Shown: positions 15,182-24,205 of the stretch, one piece after another
How positions within the stretch are numbered: position 1 is the first letter of the stretch
Layout of the letters: every line of letters starts with the position of its first letter
DNA from: Paenibacillus sacheonensis
Lineage (GTDB): Bacteria; Bacillota; Bacilli; Paenibacillales; Paenibacillaceae
Length of the DNA stretch: 64,000 nt
Reading direction: 5' to 3'
NCBI RefSeq assembly: GCF_009909195.1
Contig: NZ_JAAAMU010000017.1
Span: 1-64,000, forward strand
Program-made: the position numbers and the translations under genes
Notes under the pieces: generated by a model
What the model saw: only the letters and a program-made list of their open reading frames with translations
What the model was told of the DNA's origin: nothing
Database searches by the model: none

Positions 15182-16054
15182 CTACCCCTCCAATGATTTG
15201 GGCGGCGAAATGATAATTCGCTCGCCGTCAAATTCCAACGATGCTTTATCTGTAATCTGCAAGGCGGTTAAATACGCCTTGGGAATTTGAAGCCTTCCTG
15301 CGCGGTCCACGACGGCGTACTCCTCGTGAACGGTTTCCTGAGCCGAACCCGGCTCGAAATTATCGTCCAAGTTCGGGTTGCGCTTAATGAACTCGGTACT
15401 CGTCAAGCCGTCCCGAATCGCGACGACCCGGTCGACCTTGGATGCGAGCGACAAGTCATGCGTGACGATGACGATCGTAATGCCAAGCTCCCGATTGAGC
15501 CTTCTGAATATATCCATGATCATGTCCGAGGTCCGCGTATCCACGGATCCGGTCGGCTCGTCGGCAAGCAGCAGCTTCGGCCGGTTCGAGAGCGAGATGG
15601 CGATCGCAACGCGCTGCTGCTCCCCGCCGGACAGCTGGTGCAGCTTGTTGTGCATGCGCTCCTTCAAGCCCACCCATTCCAACAGCTGCTTGGCATACGC
15701 GCGGTCGAACTTCGCGGATAACATCATCGGCATTTCGACGTTTTCGAGTGCGGACAAGTACGGCAGCAAATTCCGGGCGTTGTTCTGCCAGATGAAGCCG
15801 ACGGTCTCTCGCTTGTAGGAGACGAGCTGATCGTCGGTGATCTTGAGCAGGTCCCAGGGACCGACGCCGACGCTTCCAGCGGAAGGGCGGTCGAGACCGC
15901 CCAAGATGTTCAGCAGCGTTGATTTGCCGCTGCCGCTGTTGCCGATAATCGCCATCATTTCGCCTTCGCGGACATGAAGGTTCAGTCCTTGCAGGGCGAC
16001 GACCTCGAGTTCGTCGGATTTGTAAATTTTGACCAAGCCTTCGCAGGTGATCAT
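15182..16054 (-). CDS. ABC transporter ATPase (LolD/MacB class) with C-terminal AbrB-like domain
   Basis: 290 residues. Walker A I-G-N-S-G-S-G-K-S-T, signature L-S-G-G-E-Q-Q-R and Walker B L-L-L-A-D-E-P-T-G-S are all intact. This core ends near residue 225. The last 45 residues (V-V-D-R-A-G-R-L-Q-I-P-K, then L-E-F-D-G-E-R-I-I-I) match a SpoVT/AbrB swapped-hairpin domain. AbrB hairpins dimerise and often bind DNA, so the domain could hold the ATPase dimer together or link transport to regulation. It lies 6 bp downstream of the permease gene. Confidence 0.85.
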   Translation of the reverse strand: MITCEGLVKIYKSDELEVVALQGLNLHVREGEMMAIIGNSGSGKSTLLNILGGLDRPSAGSVGVGPWDLLKITDDQLVSYKRETVGFIWQNNARNLLPYLSALENVEMPMMLSAKFDRAYAKQLLEWVGLKERMHNKLHQLSGGEQQRVAIAISLSNRPKLLLADEPTGSVDTRTSDMIMDIFRRLNRELGITIVIVTHDLSLASKVDRVVAIRDGLTSTEFIKRNPNLDDNFEPGSAQETVHEEYAVVDRAGRLQIPKAYLTALQITDKASLEFDGERIIISPPKSLEG

Positions 16055-16060
16055 GGCGTG

Positions 16061-18979
16061 TTAGCGCTCCTCTCCCATTTTGACGGCCTGATGCACGCGC
16101 AGCCTGCGGATATGCGTTAACAGCAGCAAGGCACCCATCAGCATCATGCAGGCGACGACGATGTACAGCTGCGTCGTATCCTTGGCGTCGAAGACGACCC
16201 GGAACGGCGGAACGGAGTTCGCGACGTTCTCCGTCGTCTGCAGGAACGGCAGGAACAACAGACTTGCGATCTTGCCGATAAGGATGCCGAGGCCGATCGA
16301 CAGGCCTGCCGTGAATATCTGCTCCAGCAGGAGCATGCCCGTCAACTGCTTGCGCGACAGTCCCATCGCCCTCAATATGCCGAACTGCACGATGCGGCCC
16401 GATAAGTTGAAGAACCAGAAGAGAATGTAGCCGGTCAGCGAAATGATGATGGACACCAGGAAGCCCAAGCTTAGAATCCCGAAAACTCCGCCGCGCGTCG
16501 GATGTTTGGCCTGAGCAGCCAACTCGATCCGCACGTCCTTCACGTCCGCCAATTCAATCCCGGCGGTTTCCAGCTGCTTCATGATCGGAGCCGTCAGCGC
16601 GCCCGGCTTCATCTTGAGCCATACATCGTACGGAATCATCGGCACTTGATCGTAAATATAATCCAAATTCGCAATGATAAACGGCGACTGATCGGGGTAT
16701 TGAGCCGGCCAGTAAGGCACGATGCCGACGACCGCGAATTCGATGACGCCGTCTTGGAAGCCCGCGTTGATGCGATCGCCGAGCTTCAGCTGATACTTCT
16801 CCGCAACGTTGGATGGGATAATGGCCGCTTGCTCGTAGTAACCCAAGTACTTCAAATAATTGAACGGATGAACGTTATAGAGATCGTTGCGGAACCAGGC
16901 GACTTTGGAAAAATCGACGTTGTCGATGCCCATCACCGTGCCTTGGCCGATCGAACGGCCGGAGACGACGATGTTGGCTTTGGTCTGCAGCACTCTGGCC
17001 GCTGCCTCGACGCCGTCCAGCTTCCGGAAGATTTCGAACGGCGGCTCGCTGTAATTGACTCGCGACGGGACGACAGAGCCTCCGCCTGAACCGCCGCCGC
17101 TGCCGCCTTGGCCGCCTCCTCCCCCACCGGAACCATTGCCGCCGCCTGAACCGCCGCTGCCGGATCCGCCGGAGCCTTCGCCGCCGTTACTGCCGCCGCC
17201 CGTCTGGACGACTTCCGTCTTGCCTTCCCATACGGTCTGAACCACGACATCCGTTCCGTATTTGTATAAGGTACGCTCCGTCGAGTTCAGATCGATGGTT
17301 CGAGCGGCCGACGCGTTATAGACGCCAAGCCCCAGCGTCAAGATCAACAGGATCATGAGCGGATAGTAGCCCTTCGACGAGCGGGACAGCTGGGTCAGCG
17401 TCAAGTACAACGGCACGGGAAGCAGCTTCCGTCCGAGCCAGTTGAACAGCTTGAGCAGCCATGGGAATACCCGCAGGAAGAAGAGTCCCATGGCGAAGAT
17501 CGCAAGCGCCGGCACGAAGAACAGGAACGGCTGCACGTTCAGTTGATCCGTCGTCAGATTGCTCTTGACGGATATCATCTGCCGCTCGTTGAACAAATAC
17601 CAGCCGTAACCGGCTACGCCAAGCAGCAGCAAGTCTCCGTACCAACGCTGCCAAAGCGGCTTGCGGTCGGAGCGCGCGATCTGCTTCTTGTAATCGACGA
17701 TCGAAGCCTTCGCGTACATCACTGCCGGGATGACGGTTGCCAGCATGGCGAGCACGACGGCGCCTAATCCGGCCAGCACCGCATCGGAGGTAAAACCGAC
17801 CGGAATCGACTTCCGGTTCACGAATTCCAGGAACCCGTTGGCCGAGCCGATACTCTTCGCCATGAACCAGCCGAGCAGCGGCCCGGCGCAAAGCGCGACG
17901 ATTCCCAGCAGCAAGCCCTCGAGCAGATAGATCCAAATGATCTGCCTCGTCCCCGCGCCGCGGCTGCGCAGAACGGCGATATCGCTTCGCTGCTTGTCGA
18001 GCGATTGGCGGGCGTTCATCGCGATGAAATAGAACACCATCGCCAGCATCGGCGCCGCGAGCGTGAAGAGCAGCATCTGAAGCTGCAGGCTCTGCTTCTT
18101 GAATTCGCCGAGCAGCTTGGCGAATGAAATTTCCACGCGCGTCTCCTTGAGATGCTGGTAGAGATCGATATTGAGACGATCCAGCGTGCGGTCGAGATGG
18201 GACAGCTGGCTCGTTTGGATGTCTTTCAAATCAAAAGCGTAATACCAGCTCGCCGTATGAATCGCAACGCCGCGGTCTTTGAGCAGCCCTTGATGGAATG
18301 CCTTGTCTCCGATTGTCAACATACTCATCAAGCTCTCCTGCCCCTGATACCAATAAGGATCGGTATCCTTAAGCGGCTTGTAGGCACCGACGATCTTGAC
18401 CCGCAGCGTAATGCTCGATCCGCCGTAGATCGGATATTGGAACACGTCGCCGATATGGATGTCGCTGCGGTACATCGCCTCTTCCATCATGACGGCTTCG
18501 ACGGTATCGTCGCTGCTTACGGAATCGGCGAACCAGCGGCCTTGCGTGAGCTCGGCTTTCTTATCCAGTCCCGACATCGAACCGAGGGCCATCGTTCGCG
18601 CCCGGCTGGCATCGACCTTGGTCGGATCCTCCGGCGTCAGCTCGCTGCTGCGGATCGATTCGGTTTGACTGAACGTCGTGAATGGAAACCCGATCAAGGA
18701 AGGGATATCGTCCCGAATATATTGCTCGACTTCGTTCAGCCCGTTCAGATCCGTCTTCCCCGCCGTTTCCTGATAGCGCATCAGCAGCGAGCCGGCCGGC
18801 AGTCCGCCGCTTTCATCCTTGAGCGTCTGAGCTACGACCCGCTTCAGCGCGCCGTCCGCGTACATCGGTATGCTGGTTGCGAACGCGACGGCGATGATGA
18901 GGCCCGCCAGCGAGCTCAGCGTCATCCACCGCGTGTTCCACATTTTGCGGAACAGAAAGCGAAATAGCGGCATCCCCAT
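16061..18979 (-). CDS. Large FtsX/MacB-type ABC permease
   Basis: 972 residues. A transmembrane helix at about 17-40 is followed by a large extracellular domain (45-285), then helices near 295-315, 345-420, 440-560, and a C-terminal set of three at about 830-965. Two FtsX-like permease modules are present, so one polypeptide can make a full permease. Residues about 590-633 are an almost pure Gly/Ser linker inside the second extracellular domain. It is joined to the adaptor gene by a 3-bp gap and to an ATPase gene by 6 bp. It is probably an exporter or mechanotransmission permease; the substrate is unknown. Confidence 0.85.
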   Translation of the reverse strand: MGMPLFRFLFRKMWNTRWMTLSSLAGLIIAVAFATSIPMYADGALKRVVAQTLKDESGGLPAGSLLMRYQETAGKTDLNGLNEVEQYIRDDIPSLIGFPFTTFSQTESIRSSELTPEDPTKVDASRARTMALGSMSGLDKKAELTQGRWFADSVSSDDTVEAVMMEEAMYRSDIHIGDVFQYPIYGGSSITLRVKIVGAYKPLKDTDPYWYQGQESLMSMLTIGDKAFHQGLLKDRGVAIHTASWYYAFDLKDIQTSQLSHLDRTLDRLNIDLYQHLKETRVEISFAKLLGEFKKQSLQLQMLLFTLAAPMLAMVFYFIAMNARQSLDKQRSDIAVLRSRGAGTRQIIWIYLLEGLLLGIVALCAGPLLGWFMAKSIGSANGFLEFVNRKSIPVGFTSDAVLAGLGAVVLAMLATVIPAVMYAKASIVDYKKQIARSDRKPLWQRWYGDLLLLGVAGYGWYLFNERQMISVKSNLTTDQLNVQPFLFFVPALAIFAMGLFFLRVFPWLLKLFNWLGRKLLPVPLYLTLTQLSRSSKGYYPLMILLILTLGLGVYNASAARTIDLNSTERTLYKYGTDVVVQTVWEGKTEVVQTGGGSNGGEGSGGSGSGGSGGGNGSGGGGGGQGGSGGGSGGGSVVPSRVNYSEPPFEIFRKLDGVEAAARVLQTKANIVVSGRSIGQGTVMGIDNVDFSKVAWFRNDLYNVHPFNYLKYLGYYEQAAIIPSNVAEKYQLKLGDRINAGFQDGVIEFAVVGIVPYWPAQYPDQSPFIIANLDYIYDQVPMIPYDVWLKMKPGALTAPIMKQLETAGIELADVKDVRIELAAQAKHPTRGGVFGILSLGFLVSIIISLTGYILFWFFNLSGRIVQFGILRAMGLSRKQLTGMLLLEQIFTAGLSIGLGILIGKIASLLFLPFLQTTENVANSVPPFRVVFDAKDTTQLYIVVACMMLMGALLLLTHIRRLRVHQAVKMGEER

Positions 18980-18982
18980 AGG

Positions 18983-20065
18983 TTATTTACCTACGACTTT
19001 CTGCCCCGGCGTCAACCCTTTGAGGATTTCCACTTCCGTCGCGGTCTGCTGTCCGACCTCCACGTCCACCTCGCGCTTGCCTTCGCTGTCGATGACCTGC
19101 ACGTACGTGCGCGAGCCGATCGTGCGAAGCGCGGAGGGTGGAATAACGATGGCGTTTTCCTTGCGGTTCATAATAATGGAGATGGACAGCGGCGTGCCTC
19201 GGGTAACGCCCTTCGGCAGCGGTTTATCCAGCGACACCGTCAGAAAATCTTCCGGTCTCTCCGGACGCTGGGGTCCGCCGCTTCCTCCGCCGCCACCGTT
19301 GCCGCCGTTCTCGTCGTCGTTAGAGACCACGGGCAGCTGCACGACTTTACCGGAAAATTCGCCTGCGTTGTTAATGTCCACCGTAACCGGCATGCCGACC
19401 GAGATGCCCTCGAGCTCATCCTGCGTCATCTTCGCCGCGGCCGTCATCTTGCTCGTATCCGCGATGATGCAGACGGGATCGTAGGCTTTAATAGAATCGC
19501 CCTTGGCGACGTTCAGACTGACGATCGTGCCGGTGAACGGCGAGGTCAGCACGGCTTTGTCGATCTCCTCCTGGGCATCCACGAGCTTCTGTCTCTTCTC
19601 TTCGAAGTCGATCTTCGCGAGCTCGAATTCAATCGGATCCATCTCGTCCTTCTTGCGCAGCGTGTCCTTCATCTGCAGCTCATCCTTGGAAAATTGCAGC
19701 TTGTCGGAACGAAGCTGTTTCTTCATATCGTCCACGTCGAGCGTTCCGATGACTTGGCCGGCGGTTACTTTCTGATTGATTTTGACGTTCAGCTCTTTCA
19801 GTCTTTTACCGTCCAGCGAGAAGTAAAGCGTCTCCTCCTGCGTGGCGATCATTTTGCCGATCTGCGTCTTCTTCGTCTCCAGCGTTGCCGTCGAGACCTC
19901 GTACTCCGGCTTCTTGGAGATCTGGGGCGGCGCGATTTCCGGCAGCACTTCCTCCTTGTCCTCGTTCGGCAGCAGCGAGCAGCCGGCCGATGTCAGGAGA
20001 GACGCGCCGATAACGACTACGGCAGCCGTTTTAAATGAATTTCCCGTCAACCATTTCGTAAACAT
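18983..20065 (-). CDS. HlyD/MacA-like membrane-fusion lipoprotein
   Basis: 360 residues from the ATG at 20065, which has GGAGG 9 bases upstream; an ATG at 20074 is possible. A lipobox (T-S-A-G-C) follows the signal sequence. A biotinyl-lipoyl half (K-V-T-A-G-Q-V-I-G-T-L) precedes, and a second half (F-T-G-T-I-V-S-L) follows, a coiled-coil stretch at about 115-165. A beta-barrel domain carries a Gly-rich insertion at about 245-260. This is the periplasmic-adaptor fold used by MacAB-like exporters; in a monoderm it works outside the membrane. It overlaps the upstream ATPase gene by 35 bp. Confidence 0.85.
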   Translation of the reverse strand: MFTKWLTGNSFKTAAVVVIGASLLTSAGCSLLPNEDKEEVLPEIAPPQISKKPEYEVSTATLETKKTQIGKMIATQEETLYFSLDGKRLKELNVKINQKVTAGQVIGTLDVDDMKKQLRSDKLQFSKDELQMKDTLRKKDEMDPIEFELAKIDFEEKRQKLVDAQEEIDKAVLTSPFTGTIVSLNVAKGDSIKAYDPVCIIADTSKMTAAAKMTQDELEGISVGMPVTVDINNAGEFSGKVVQLPVVSNDDENGGNGGGGGSGGPQRPERPEDFLTVSLDKPLPKGVTRGTPLSISIIMNRKENAIVIPPSALRTIGSRTYVQVIDSEGKREVDVEVGQQTATEVEILKGLTPGQKVVGK

Positions 20066-20795
20066 GATCGGCAACCTCCAAAATCGTGGGATCGTGCGTT
20101 GTCATACAAATCGTTACTTGCTCGGTGCGGATGATCGTTTGGAAGACCGCCATAATCTGCGCGGCCATCTGCGAATCCAGCTCGGCCGTCGGTTCGTCCG
20201 CCAGCAGCAAGCTTGGCCGATGAGCGATCGCTTTGGCAATGGCCACGCGCTGCTGTTCGCCCCCGGACAGCTCGAACGGACGATGATGCATCCGCTTCGC
20301 GAGTCCGACGAGGTCCAGGCAATGCTCCACGCGCGCTTTCCACTCGCCCCCGGGATAACCGGCCATGCGCAGTGCAAGTTCCACGTTCTCGTAGGCGGAC
20401 AGCAGCGGCATGAGCGCATAGGCCTGGAAAATAAAGCCCATTTCCTTGCGTCTGACCTTCGTGCGTTGATCGTCGCTCATGCTATGGAAAGGCTTGCCGT
20501 GAAAAAAGATATGTCCATTGGACGGTTGATCCAGCCCGCCGATCAAATTCAACAGCGTTGTTTTGCCGGAGCCGGACCGCCCGCGCAGCATGACCAATTG
20601 ACGGGGCAGCAGCTCCATATGAATGCCTTTCAGCACTTGCAGCGGCTGACCGCCGGCCTGAAAGGTCCGCTCTACGCCTTCTACGACAAGCAGCGGTTTC
20701 GTGACGTCGCCGGCATCCGCCTTATGCTGTTCCTGCTTATGTACGTGATCATCGATCGTTTCGGCAACGGACTGCCTGCTCTTCCACCATCCCAT
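20031..20795 (-). CDS. ABC transporter ATPase (MacB/LolD class)
   Basis: 254 residues from the ATG at 20795 behind AAGGGGG; an ATG at 20819 without ribosome site is the longer choice. Walker A R-S-G-S-G-K-T-T, signature L-S-G-G-E-Q-Q-R-V-A and Walker B L-L-L-A-D-E-P-T-A are intact. First gene of a five-gene unit with adaptor, permease, second ATPase and binding lipoprotein. It powers export together with the FtsX-type permease. Confidence 0.85.
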   Translation of the reverse strand: MGWWKSRQSVAETIDDHVHKQEQHKADAGDVTKPLLVVEGVERTFQAGGQPLQVLKGIHMELLPRQLVMLRGRSGSGKTTLLNLIGGLDQPSNGHIFFHGKPFHSMSDDQRTKVRRKEMGFIFQAYALMPLLSAYENVELALRMAGYPGGEWKARVEHCLDLVGLAKRMHHRPFELSGGEQQRVAIAKAIAHRPSLLLADEPTAELDSQMAAQIMAVFQTIIRTEQVTICMTTHDPTILEVADHVYEMVDGKFI

Positions 20796-20819
20796 CTCTA
20801 CCGCGAACCCCCTTCCCAT

Positions 20820-21092
20820 GAGAAAACTTTAATGTTGCTAATGTTTAGACGCGCGATAGGAGCAAAAAGTTACAGTCAAAAGGCGACTTTAAGAGAAATT
20901 AATACGCGCGGAAGCTCCCGCCCCCGCGGTTCGGCAAACACACGGGAAACAGGAGCTTTCTAGCGTAATCCTAGCATAACATCGGCTCGGCCTCGGACAG
21001 GAGATATGACCGGATTTGACTGCTGACGGATGAACGCTCAACCTCGTTTGAACAAGGGATTATTGGACGAATCTTCACGAGCTGATGATCAG
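20820..21092. other. Intergenic region between two ABC operons
   Basis: Contains an imperfect hairpin at about 20910-20962 (AAGCTCC near GGGAGCTT, minus strand) that may end the ABC-2 operon, and the promoter of the five-gene operon. I do not see a clear -10/-35 pair. Confidence 0.3.
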
Positions 21093-21938
21093 CTACCCTC
21101 TAAGCGTAATGGCATTTCCGGAGGCATAGCGCTTCAAGCCGAGCTTGAACGCTAACATCGCAGCCATGCCAAAGACGAGCGTCGCGGCCGCCGCCTTCCA
21201 CGCGAAATCATATTCGATGCCTCGCAACAGCCCGATCGGGATGTAGCTGATCATGCCTGCCGGAATAAGCGTAAACAGCAGCGTTTTGGCCATACCTTTG
21301 AAAATATCGGAGGGATACGAGGAGAGGGCGACGAAACTGTTGAACATCTGCTGCGCCAGGCCGTCCGCATTGCCAATGAAGAAGGCCAGGCAGCCCGCAA
21401 GCGTGATGACGCCAATGAACAGCGTGCCGCTGATGAGAAGACCAAGCAAGAACAGAAGCAAACCCGTTAAAGAATGATTGCCCGCCAACGCATATACGAC
21501 GAGGCCGAACACGAAATCGCCTACCGCCGTCAGCGACATGCGGCTCGCCAGCACATGCAGCAATACCGGCTTAGGCTGCGACAGATAAACGTCCAGCTGC
21601 CCGCTCGAGACGATCGGCGCAATTCGAGTAAAGTTGCCGAACAGCATATTCGACCAGCCGAAGCCTCCTGCAGTGACGGCCCACAGCATCATGACATCGT
21701 TGAGTTCCCAGCCGTTCACGACCTGAAACCGTCCGAAGAACAAGCTCCAGAAGAACAGCCACATGAAATTGTTTATGAACATCATTCCCGCCATGAGGAA
21801 AAAGCTCATCCGGTATTCCATGGCCGCGGCCAAATTGACTTTCCAGCAGGTCAGCAGGAACGACATCGTTCCCGCGCACCGACTGATCCAGGACGACGCA
21901 GGCCCTGATTCTTCCCATGCGTTAGCCTCCGTTGACAT
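21093..21938 (-). CDS. ABC-2 type permease, second subunit
   Basis: 281 residues if started at the ATG at 21938 (overlapping the upstream gene by 17 bp); an ATG at 21866 gives a more typical 257 residues, so the start is uncertain. Six predicted membrane helices, typical for the DUF990/ABC2_membrane_6 type family. It pairs with the permease gene upstream and the ATPase gene before it. Exporter of unknown substrate. Confidence 0.75.
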   Translation of the reverse strand: MSTEANAWEESGPASSWISRCAGTMSFLLTCWKVNLAAAMEYRMSFFLMAGMMFINNFMWLFFWSLFFGRFQVVNGWELNDVMMLWAVTAGGFGWSNMLFGNFTRIAPIVSSGQLDVYLSQPKPVLLHVLASRMSLTAVGDFVFGLVVYALAGNHSLTGLLLFLLGLLISGTLFIGVITLAGCLAFFIGNADGLAQQMFNSFVALSSYPSDIFKGMAKTLLFTLIPAGMISYIPIGLLRGIEYDFAWKAAAATLVFGMAAMLAFKLGLKRYASGNAITLRG

Positions 21939-22761
21939 GCAGCCTCGACACTCCTCTCTTATACATCCACATGACGAGCGCGCCAAGCAACAAGATCCAA
22001 ACGGCTTGAATGGCGAACTGCTCCGCGATCGGCGCAGCATCGATATTAACCGCCGTCCTCGCGGGAAAATACAGCATGGCTTGAAACGGCAGCCACACGC
22101 ATATCCGTCTCAGCGGTTCCGGCATCAGATCGAGCGGAAGCAACATGCCGCCGACGGTGAACTGCAGCTTATGGAGCACGAACTCCATGCCTCTCGTCTC
22201 TTCCACCCAAAAGGCGCAAAGCGCAACGATCATGTTCAGCACGAACGCGACCGTAATCGCGCCGAACGTCAGCGAGAATAAACCGGCCCAGCCCATTCCG
22301 AACGTCGGCGGACCTACGCAAAGCCATGCGATGGCGCTCCCGACGGCCAGATGCACGAAGAACCGGAAGACCGCCTCCGCCAAATAGGCGGCATAATGAT
22401 AGCCGACATAGGAGAGCGGCCGAATGAGCCGCACCGCGATGTCCCCGCTCTTGACCTCGTTCTCGATGATTCCGCACAGCGCGGGCACGCCCATGGTGAT
22501 GGCCTCCGTAAACACGAGGTACCAGATGATCTGCTTCAGCGTATACCCGTTGATGATGCGCGCATGATCGCCGTCGTAAGCGGCCGACCAGAGCTGCACG
22601 AACACGTACAGGATCATCAGCAGAAAGCTCGCGCGCATGATGAAGTCGGTTTTGTACGCCATTTGCTGGCGAATCGTAATGCGGGCGACGGCACCCGCTT
22701 TGCTGCCTCCCGCCGCCAAAGAAGCATTGCGATATCCGAAAAGCCGCCTTGGTGTCCTCAT
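21922..22761 (-). CDS. ABC-2 type permease, first subunit
   Basis: 279 residues from the ATG at 22761, 4 bp after the ATPase stop and preceded by GGGGGG. About six membrane helices follow an N-terminal amphipathic segment (R-I-T-I-R-Q-Q-M-A-Y-K-T). The same family as the next gene, so the transporter is probably a heterodimeric permease with an ATPase dimer. Confidence 0.78.
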   Translation of the reverse strand: MRTPRRLFGYRNASLAAGGSKAGAVARITIRQQMAYKTDFIMRASFLLMILYVFVQLWSAAYDGDHARIINGYTLKQIIWYLVFTEAITMGVPALCGIIENEVKSGDIAVRLIRPLSYVGYHYAAYLAEAVFRFFVHLAVGSAIAWLCVGPPTFGMGWAGLFSLTFGAITVAFVLNMIVALCAFWVEETRGMEFVLHKLQFTVGGMLLPLDLMPEPLRRICVWLPFQAMLYFPARTAVNIDAAPIAEQFAIQAVWILLLGALVMWMYKRGVSRLHVNGG

Positions 22762-22765
22762 CGCG

Positions 22766-23755
22766 CTAACCCCCCGTCCCGTAAATATGCGTGATGATTT
22801 CCTCCATCGGCGGATCTTCGACGGTGACATCCTCCAGGCGCAGCGCGCCGATGACCGCGCTAAGCACCGTCTCGATTTCGGTGACGGCCAGGTCGACCGC
22901 AAGCTTCAACCTCCGGCTATCGCTTGCGATAACCTCCGTGCCGGAGAGAGGGGGGAGCATCGAAGCATCGGAACCGGCTGCAAGCGTCAGCGATATAAGC
23001 TTGCGATTCAGCACCTCCCGCTTCAGCCGATCGACTGGCGCATCCAGCAGAATGCCTCCATGGTGAATGACGACCGCCCGGGCGCAAAGCTCCTCCATAT
23101 CGCCGGCATCATGCGAGGTGAGGAAAACGGTCGTCCCCTCTTCCCGGTTCAATTCGCGAATCAGCTCGCGAATGCGCTGCTTGACGACGACGTCGAGGCC
23201 GATCGTCGGCTCGTCGAGAAACAGCAGCTGGGGGCGATGGAGAAAGGAAACGGCAATCTCGCAGCGCATCCGCTCGCCCAGCGACAGCTTGCGGACCGGC
23301 GTATGCAAGTACGGTCCCAATTCGAAGCGTTCGATCAAATCATCGCGCCTTGCGTGATAATCGCTGCGCTTCAGCTCGTAAATCCGGCTGATAAGATCGA
23401 ACGTATCGATCGGCGGCAAATGATACCACAGCTGAGACTTCTGTCCGAACACCGCCCCGATGCGGAAGGCCAGCTTCTCGCGTTCCCGCCACGGCGTGCA
23501 GCCAAGCACGCGCGCCTCGCCCGAGGACGGATGCAGAATGCCGGTCAGCATCTTGATCGTCGTCGATTTCCCGGCCCCGTTCGGCCCGAGGAAGGCAACC
23601 ATCTCCCCTCGCTGCACCGTCAGGTCGATGCTGCGCACCGCGACCTTCTCTTCCCACCGCGGCTTCAGCAGCGAGCGGAAGCTGCCCGCTAAGCCGGCGT
23701 CCTTGCGTTTGACCGTAAATACCTTCCGTAAGGCCTGCGTCTGAAGTGCAATCAC
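22766..23755 (-). CDS. ABC transporter ATPase for the ABC-2 permeases
   Basis: 329 residues from a GTG at 23755 behind AAGGGGG; longer frames run through the riboswitch and are not coding. Walker A G-P-N-G-A-G-K-S-T-T, signature L-S-L-G-E-R-M-R and Walker B L-L-F-L-D-E-P-T-I-G are intact. A C-terminal extension of about 90 residues follows, typical for ABC-2 ATPases. Expression is probably set by the leader at 23803-23945. Confidence 0.82.
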   Translation of the reverse strand: MIALQTQALRKVFTVKRKDAGLAGSFRSLLKPRWEEKVAVRSIDLTVQRGEMVAFLGPNGAGKSTTIKMLTGILHPSSGEARVLGCTPWREREKLAFRIGAVFGQKSQLWYHLPPIDTFDLISRIYELKRSDYHARRDDLIERFELGPYLHTPVRKLSLGERMRCEIAVSFLHRPQLLFLDEPTIGLDVVVKQRIRELIRELNREEGTTVFLTSHDAGDMEELCARAVVIHHGGILLDAPVDRLKREVLNRKLISLTLAAGSDASMLPPLSGTEVIASDSRRLKLAVDLAVTEIETVLSAVIGALRLEDVTVEDPPMEEIITHIYGTGG

Positions 23756-23802
23756 TCTCTTTGCCCCCTTTGTGTTCGCTCGGCGCTTCGGCATGGTAAA
23801 GC

Positions 23803-23945
23803 AAAAAAGACCCTCTAGCAAGCGCCGCCCAGTCGCCCTGGGTGGAACTTGCCGAAGGTCTTTTATCCCTACGGTGTAGCAGGCTATCGCCCTGCCCGGT
23901 TTCGCTCGGTTCGCCTCAAAGCGGATCCCTAGAAACCCTTCCATT
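23803..23945 (-). promoter_or_regulatory. ykkC-superfamily riboswitch with terminator (effector uncertain)
   Basis: On the minus strand, CTAGGGATCC (23923-23932) is followed about 50 nt later by ACACCGTAGGGATAAAAG (to 23860). These are the two conserved blocks of the ykkC family, which senses guanidine, ppGpp, PRPP or nucleotides. The 3' part, GACCTTCGGC...GAGGGTC with a run of six T (23803-23870), is a terminator whose left arm overlaps the conserved block. Transcription of the ABC-2 operon would be controlled by ligand. Which ligand cannot be read from sequence by eye. Confidence 0.65.
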
Positions 23946-24042
23946 TAATGTAACATATTACCATCGGCCGCTTGGGCTGGCAAGAGGTTTTTTTTCCTCC
24001 CCTGTCCCCCAAGGTTTACTGTACTCGCCGTTTAGCAGGTCC

Positions 24043-24192
24043 GGGAAAAATGACCGGAGGTCGGAACGGAATCGCAGCAACGAAGTGATCGCCTTTGTAG
24101 TCTGATTTCAACCGATAATCACTTATCTAATAGAAGAAATCAGAACTACAACAGCGAGCGAAGCTCCGTTCCGACCGGAGGTCATTTTTCCC
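24043..24192. repeat. 150-bp imperfect palindrome
   Basis: The outer arms GGGAAAAATGACC...GGTCGGAACGGA (24043-24070) recur in inverse orientation at 24165-24192. The inner arms TTGTAGTCTGATTTC (24095-24109) and GAAATCAGAACTACAA (24136-24151) pair as well, with one mismatch. The whole forms a long cruciform or hairpin between two minus-strand genes. It resembles a miniature inverted-repeat element; no transposase or clear target duplication is visible. Confidence 0.5.
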
Positions 24193-24205
24193 TTCCAGAC
24201 CAAAC

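Noticed and set aside
23756..23944. N-terminal extension of the ABC-2 ATPase frame
   Set aside because: It runs through the riboswitch and its terminator, and the GTG at 23755 has the ribosome site.
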